From Clostridia bacterium (GTDB lineage Bacteria; Bacillota_A; Clostridia; Christensenellales; Borkfalkiaceae), in contig JAFTIG010000032.1 in NCBI GenBank assembly GCA_017457015.1, positions 1 to 28,426 on the forward strand: a DNA stretch of 28,426 nt, read 5' to 3'. A program made the translations under genes and the position numbers. The first letter of the stretch is position 1. Each line of letters starts with the position of its first letter. The notes beneath the pieces are model-generated. The model saw nothing but the letters and a program-made list of their open reading frames with translations, searched no databases and had not been told where the DNA came from. Below are positions 24,272 to 28,426 of the stretch, in pieces.

Positions 24272-25441
24272 TTAATAAGTACCTGCCGTGTTGGCTACCG
24301 CACTGTCGTCAACCACTTTAAGCCTTGACGTTGCACGGCGCTTGTTTAATTCTTCAAGATATTTTTTACCGTCGATAGGTACGTTTACTGCCTGTCCGCC
24401 AAGCCAACCAGAGTATTCGATAGCGTTCATAAGTTCTACGCCGTTGATACCTTCAGTGCCTTCAACGAAAAGGTCTTCTAACCCCAAAAGTGTGTTTGCA
24501 ACGTTATTTATAATACCAGCGTGTTGCGGATTTTTACCGTCCGTTTCCACTTCAATCATTTTTGACGGAAGATTACCGAACGTGTTTTTAGGATCTAAAG
24601 CAAACTCTCTGCTATCCTGAACGTTTTGATAATAATATAACTTGCCCTTTTCGCAAAGGAGTTTTCCTTTAGTGCCAGAAACTTCAAATCTGTTAGTACC
24701 AGGTGCTTCGCCCGTAGACGTAATAAACATACCCGTTGCACCGTTTTCGTACTCAAAGTATGCGGTAACGTCATCTTCTACTTCGATATCGTGCCACTTG
24801 CCGTAATGGCAGAATCCGCGCACGGTTTTGGGCATCATACCGATAACCCATTGAACAAGGTCGATTTGGTGGGGACATTGATTGATAAGTACGCCACCGC
24901 CTTCACCTGCCCAAGTCGCACGCCAACTGCCTGAATCGTAATACTGTTGCGTTCTGTACCAGTCGGTTATTATCCAAGTAACGCGCTGAATTTCACCTAT
25001 ATCGCCGTTAGCAATCATTTCACGCATTTTTCTGTAAACGCAGTTGGTACGCTGATTGAACATCATAGAAAAGATTGCTTTTTTATCTTTTGCAATTTCG
25101 TTCATTTCCTTAACTTGCTCTGCATATACGCCCGCAGGTTTTTCACAAATAACGTTAATACCGCGGTTTAAGCATTCTATGACGATTTCAGGGTGTTGAT
25201 AGTGTGGTGTTTCTACTAATACGACGTCAACTAGTCCGCTATCGAGCATCTTTTTATAGTCGTCAAAATATACGACGTCTTTGCTTTTAGTTTTGTTTTT
25301 ATGGTTTTCTATTTTTGCAGGATTAATATCGCAAGCGGCGGATATAACGCCGTTTTCAACCTGTCCGTTGTCGAAAATATTAAACGTGTACGACGAGCCT
25401 TGATTACCAAGCCCTATTAATCCAAATCTTATCTTTTTCAT
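24272..25441 (-). CDS. Gfo/Idh/MocA family NAD(P)-dependent oxidoreductase (second)
   Basis: A 389-residue paralogue of the gene at 23125, longer by about 65 residues. Rossmann loop GLIGLGNQGSS (residues 7-17), EKP at 100-102 (ICEKPAG), and the substrate-domain motif EGGGVLINQCPHQIDL (His191). The C-terminal extension may form a dimer arm. No signal peptide. Its ATG overlaps the stop of the TIM-barrel gene as ATGA, so the two are translationally coupled. Coupling with a TIM-barrel isomerase/epimerase-type gene is typical of sugar or inositol conversion and of oxidoreductive glycoside cleavage systems. Substrate unknown. Confidence 0.88.
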   Translation of the reverse strand: MKKIRFGLIGLGNQGSSYTFNIFDNGQVENGVISAACDINPAKIENHKNKTKSKDVVYFDDYKKMLDSGLVDVVLVETPHYQHPEIVIECLNRGINVICEKPAGVYAEQVKEMNEIAKDKKAIFSMMFNQRTNCVYRKMREMIANGDIGEIQRVTWIITDWYRTQQYYDSGSWRATWAGEGGGVLINQCPHQIDLVQWVIGMMPKTVRGFCHYGKWHDIEVEDDVTAYFEYENGATGMFITSTGEAPGTNRFEVSGTKGKLLCEKGKLYYYQNVQDSREFALDPKNTFGNLPSKMIEVETDGKNPQHAGIINNVANTLLGLEDLFVEGTEGINGVELMNAIEYSGWLGGQAVNVPIDGKKYLEELNKRRATSRLKVVDDSAVANTAGTY

Positions 25442-26286
25442 TTTACAAACGCTCCGTTTTCTTCTTTATATCCGTTTTTAACTAAAATTGTCTTTATTGC
25501 GCTAACGGCTGCGTCAAACGCATCTCTACCCGTCGCAAACGCAAATTTATGTTTCATTTCGGTATTGTCAATATTCTTATACCCTACGAACGCGCTCAAG
25601 TGCGGTTCTAACGTCAATACCTTGTCGTCCTTTATATCGGCAACGAGTTTATCTATATTGCCGTCGCCGTAGCCTGCAGGTACGATTTGCTGCGTTTTTT
25701 CTATTACGTCCTTTATGTGGAAGTAATCTGCACGGTGATGTAAAAGTGCAAGCGTTTTATCAGCCTTTTCTCCCGACTGAATAAAGTTTGCAGGATCGTA
25801 AACGCATCTTAAATCTTTAACGCTGTCTAAAATATCCACTTCTCTATCGGCAACGTCGCCGTAAATGTCTTTCTCGTTTTCGTGACACATAAAGACACCG
25901 TATTCTTTGCCGATTTCTACCATTTGACTTAAATAGTCAATGACTTTATCCCTTTCGCCGTAAGCGTGATAAAAACTGAACATACGGATTCTTTGAGTGT
26001 TAAAGATATTTGCAAGTTCGCAAACGTGCTTTACTTTATCTTTATACGCGTTAAAATCATCGTTAATATCAATTTTACCGAGTGGTGAGCCGACCGACCA
26101 AACGGAAACGCCGTTATCGGTCATTTCCTTAAAATATTCTTTTGCTTCGTCTATCGTAAAGTTTATAACGCTCTTTCCGTTTATTCCCCTTACTTCCATA
26201 TACGGGATATTATTTTCATTGAGTGCTTTTATTTGACCTTGTAAGGTAGAATCTGCTTCGTCTGAAAATGCACATAATTTTATCAT
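25438..26286 (-). CDS. TIM-barrel sugar phosphate isomerase/epimerase-type protein (AP-endonuclease 2 family)
   Basis: A xylose-isomerase-like barrel of 282 residues. The metal set of the family is visible: Glu136 in CHENEKDIYGD, Asp164 in CVYDPANF, His190 in DYFHIKD and Glu227 in LTLEPHL. Members isomerise or epimerise sugars, or act as lyases on 3-keto sugars; the reaction here cannot be told from sequence. I chose the ATG at 26286, one base after the DUF4838 stop, with GGAG upstream and a typical MIKLCAFSDEAD start. A longer in-frame start at 26370 would overlap the upstream gene by 83 bases. It overlaps the next oxidoreductase gene by four bases. Confidence 0.85.
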   Translation of the reverse strand: MIKLCAFSDEADSTLQGQIKALNENNIPYMEVRGINGKSVINFTIDEAKEYFKEMTDNGVSVWSVGSPLGKIDINDDFNAYKDKVKHVCELANIFNTQRIRMFSFYHAYGERDKVIDYLSQMVEIGKEYGVFMCHENEKDIYGDVADREVDILDSVKDLRCVYDPANFIQSGEKADKTLALLHHRADYFHIKDVIEKTQQIVPAGYGDGNIDKLVADIKDDKVLTLEPHLSAFVGYKNIDNTEMKHKFAFATGRDAFDAAVSAIKTILVKNGYKEENGAFVK

Positions 26287-26287
26287 T

Positions 26288-28117
26288 TTATTCAATCTCC
26301 ATTTCTTTTTTCCATTTAGCGATAAAAGCGTCAAGGAACTCGGGTTTTTCTTCGGTAGCGCGATACCCAACCGAATTACCGTCGAACGCCGTTGCCTTGC
26401 CCATCATTTGATCGATATATAAAACTTCGTCCATAAGCGCAACAAGTTTGTCTTTCGGCATCCTATCCCTATATAAATATAACTTTGTAAACTTAGCGGG
26501 CAAACTTTCGTTTAATACCCTAATTCTAGTAACTTCGTCAAGGTCTTTTGCGAGAGCACGGTCAAAAATTTCTATGCACTTATCTAGCACGCCGATAGGC
26601 CAAAATCTTTCGTCAATCGCGCGCTTGTTCGGCTCTTCGTCAAAATGAACGTGAATTTGCTGACGGTTAACCACTTTATTTAGCCACTCTGCGTGTTCGT
26701 GGATATAGTCAAAATATTCGCGGATTTCGTCCTTTGCCTTATTAAAGTAAACGTCCATAAACTTATTGATAAGGTCGTTTTTATTTAGTTCGGTGTTCCA
26801 CATAAGTTTGGACGCAACGTAAACTTTCATTGCCGCAAAGTTAGACCTTTGTCCGCAACCTGCTTCCATAAAAACGTGTATAGCGCCGAGTTCTTTAAAC
26901 CACCTAAAGTTCTCGTCGAACGCTTGCCACATAGGCGCAGGCGCAAGGAAATCGTAAAAGTTAGCGTTATACGACCACACTGCAAGGTGCTTTATAAACG
27001 ATAGCCACCCTTCAAAAATCTCGGTGACGGGCATAACGTCCTTGCCGTGCCAACGGGGCTTTAAGCAGTGGTAGTTGCGGGGATCGTTGAGCGCGTAGTT
27101 AGCACACACTTGTAAGGGCGCAATGAGTATGCCAAAGTTATCCGCAGGTCGCAAATCTTCGTATAAAAGTTTGTAAGTTCCGTCGGGTTGCTTTTCAACG
27201 GGCGGTTTTATTGCCTTTGAGTACGCAAAGGTAAAGAAATAAATCTTGCCCACTCTTTCGGGGTGTTTTTCTTTAATCCACTCGTTTAGTACTTTTACGC
27301 ACTTGTTTGCAAAATATAGAGTAACGCCCGTAAAGCCACCGTACTTGTCCAAAAGTTTTTGGCAGTTTGGACACTTGCAGTAAACGAGCACGTCTTGCAT
27401 GCCGAACATATATAGTTGATCGTTAGGCGTGTCTTCTATGATTTTTTTCATATTCTCTATGTATTCGTTGGTCATCTCTTCGTTGGAAAGACACAAGTTC
27501 TTTCCCGTTTCGTCATACCAATCGGGATGTTCTTCTTTATATTTAGCAGGTGGCAACACTCTAAAATAAGTGTGGTTGTTAATCCCCCACCCTTCGTCCA
27601 TTTGACGGAGTTTCATACGGTAACAGTATTTTTTGTTACCCATACCCGGATACCGCCTTTCAAGGTGCACGGGATAAATTCCGAGCGTACGCATAGGTAT
27701 ATCGGGTTTTTCTACTATAATAGCGGGAGAAAGTTCTAGCGGTTTAGAGTCAAACGTGTATACAGTCTCCGCAAAAATTTCTAGGTTAAATAAATGTTTA
27801 AGTAAACGGTAAGTCCCAAAGAGCGTGCCTTGCCCTGCTCCACCGCATACTAACGCACGATTAGAGTTTATTACGATTTTATACCCGTCTTCTCCAACCG
27901 AGTCCAAAAGATTAGCACTGTCAGAGTCTGCCTTAAATAGTTCAGTTTCCCCAAGCGCTATAAATGGAATACCGTCTTTAATAACGTATTCACTCTCACT
28001 TACGGTCACACATTCCGTGCCGTTTATCTCTTTCATGAAAAAAGTAAACTCTTCTGCTGAATACTTTTCAAGATACGTTGCTTGTTTTGGAATTATTATA
28101 TTTAGTTTATTAGCCAT
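26288..28117 (-). CDS. DUF4838-type protein with alpha-glucuronidase-like N-terminal domain
   Basis: A 609-residue predicted glycan-active protein. The N-terminal ~120 residues resemble the non-catalytic domain shared by GH67 alpha-glucuronidases and GH20/GH84 enzymes (GQGTLFGTYRLLKHLF, residues 95-110). The rest fits DUF4838, a probable TIM barrel found in carbohydrate loci, with the characteristic CxCxxC (C247, C249, C252, YCKCPNCQKLL) and the late segment FMEAGCGQRSNFAAMKVYVASKLMW. No signal peptide is seen, so it is probably cytosolic. The activity of DUF4838 is not established to my knowledge. Being upstream of a glucuronate operon and having a GH67-like N-domain hints at uronic-acid glycosides. 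First gene of a three-gene operon; AAAAGG ribosome site. Confidence 0.75.
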   Translation of the reverse strand: MANKLNIIIPKQATYLEKYSAEEFTFFMKEINGTECVTVSESEYVIKDGIPFIALGETELFKADSDSANLLDSVGEDGYKIVINSNRALVCGGAGQGTLFGTYRLLKHLFNLEIFAETVYTFDSKPLELSPAIIVEKPDIPMRTLGIYPVHLERRYPGMGNKKYCYRMKLRQMDEGWGINNHTYFRVLPPAKYKEEHPDWYDETGKNLCLSNEEMTNEYIENMKKIIEDTPNDQLYMFGMQDVLVYCKCPNCQKLLDKYGGFTGVTLYFANKCVKVLNEWIKEKHPERVGKIYFFTFAYSKAIKPPVEKQPDGTYKLLYEDLRPADNFGILIAPLQVCANYALNDPRNYHCLKPRWHGKDVMPVTEIFEGWLSFIKHLAVWSYNANFYDFLAPAPMWQAFDENFRWFKELGAIHVFMEAGCGQRSNFAAMKVYVASKLMWNTELNKNDLINKFMDVYFNKAKDEIREYFDYIHEHAEWLNKVVNRQQIHVHFDEEPNKRAIDERFWPIGVLDKCIEIFDRALAKDLDEVTRIRVLNESLPAKFTKLYLYRDRMPKDKLVALMDEVLYIDQMMGKATAFDGNSVGYRATEEKPEFLDAFIAKWKKEMEIE

Positions 28118-28345
28118 AATATTTACCTTTTTAGTTATATTTGCCTTTGGGCAAGTGCTATTTGAACTAAAAGTTCAAGTGTTCTTTAATTTTTTTCACT
28201 TTGCCTACCCTAATAGGCGCAACGCACCTATTAGGGTAGTACAAAGTACGTTTTAATTTTCTTTTTCCTTTTTGTTTTTAACGGCTAGCATAAGTTTTTT
28301 CTCACACCGACGGGCGGAAAAGTCGCCCGTCGGTGTGGATTGTAT
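28118..28345 (-). other. Long hairpin-rich mRNA leader of the DUF4838 operon
   Basis: About 228 bases of predicted 5' UTR without a credible gene. Four inverted repeats line up: 28303-28337 (perfect 14-bp arms, 7-base loop), 28198-28247 (13-bp perfect inner stem 28205-28217/28227-28239 plus a 6-bp outer stem ACTTTG/CAAAGT), 28162-28178 (7-bp arms, 3-base loop) and 28141-28154 (5-bp arms). None has a T run on the minus strand, so they are not terminators of that transcript. I do not recognise a known riboswitch. Confidence 0.5.
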
Positions 28346-28351
28346 TTAATA

Positions 28352-28381
28352 AATATCGTTTTCTTTACTTTTTTTAGTCAA
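28352..28381 (-). promoter_or_regulatory. Candidate sigma-A promoter of the DUF4838 operon
   Basis: Minus-strand TTGACT (28376-28381) and GATATT (28352-28357), 18-base spacer; predicted start near 28345, eight bases before the large hairpin. The -10 is only four of six, so this is a moderate call. The DNA from 28382 to the window end shows nothing recognisable. Confidence 0.45.
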
Positions 28382-28426
28382 TATATCGAAATCTTAACAT
28401 TTTAAGTAAACTACACGCTAAATTTA

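Noticed and set aside
24255..24276. CTTATT...AATAAG inverted repeat at the end of the second oxidoreductase gene, similar to the uxu spacer dyad
   Set aside because: Six-base AT-rich arms with a ten-base loop overlapping the stop codon; likely chance and a poor terminator.
27825..28256. Plus-strand frame of about 143 codons covering the DUF4838 start and leader
   Set aside because: It is antisense to the N-terminus of a clear gene and runs through the leader hairpins; no ribosome site and a composition unlike a protein.
28198..28260. 19-bp interrupted stem followed by T-rich plus-strand DNA as a plus-strand terminator
   Set aside because: The tail would fit, but there is no plus-strand gene upstream for it to terminate.
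28303..28337. Large GC-rich hairpin as a transcription terminator
   Set aside because: On the minus strand it is followed by an A run, and on the plus strand by a mixed sequence; no gene ends next to it in the window.

Overview
The window looks like chromosomal DNA of a low-GC, endospore-forming Bacillota, most likely a Clostridia-class anaerobe from a gut-like habitat. Three sporulation genes (spoVB, spoVT, spoIIE) support this, spoVT having a good sigma-G promoter. So do Firmicutes-type sigma-A promoters and AGGAGG-type ribosome sites, a one-step meso-diaminopimelate dehydrogenase, and a dense glycan/uronate catabolic region. No plasmid, phage, IS, CRISPR, tRNA or rRNA signature was seen. 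Every gene except spoIIE is on the minus strand, so operons read from high to low coordinates.

Core region (1-13000). The left edge holds pgk followed by tpiA (tpiA is cut by the window end), read from a perfect-consensus promoter embedded in the nptA terminator. Next come nptA (Na/phosphate symporter family) with its own promoter, then trmL, a nitrilase-fold protein that has lost its catalytic triad, dusB, spoVB and spoVT. A Mug-like DNA glycosylase, a membrane-anchored ComEC-type metallo-hydrolase and ddh follow. spoIIE on the plus strand (TTG start) converges on the carbohydrate region at a bidirectional terminator.

Carbohydrate region (13025-28426). A GH38 mannosidase-type gene is separated from its probable C-terminal FN3 domain by a one-base frame change at an A5 tract. 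A tightly packed operon uxuA-uxuB-uxaC-eda-kdgK encodes the whole route glucuronate -> fructuronate -> mannonate -> KDG -> KDPG -> pyruvate + glyceraldehyde-3-phosphate, which then enters the lower glycolysis represented by tpiA and pgk. Upstream is a two-gene operon (Gfo/Idh/MocA oxidoreductase plus an (alpha/alpha)6-barrel glycosidase). Above that is a three-gene operon (DUF4838 protein, TIM-barrel sugar isomerase/epimerase-type protein, second Gfo/Idh/MocA oxidoreductase) with a long hairpin-rich leader.

How it may work together. Two Gfo/Idh/MocA enzymes plus a TIM-barrel isomerase/epimerase-type protein suggest oxidoreductive glycoside cleavage, possibly releasing uronic acids that feed the uxu operon. 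A 15-bp dyad, TTGCA-N5-TGCAA, occurs twice (21-bp period) before the oxidoreductase/glycosidase operon and once before the uxuA promoter, so the two operons probably share a regulator. No sugar transporter and no transcription factor for these operons lies in the window.
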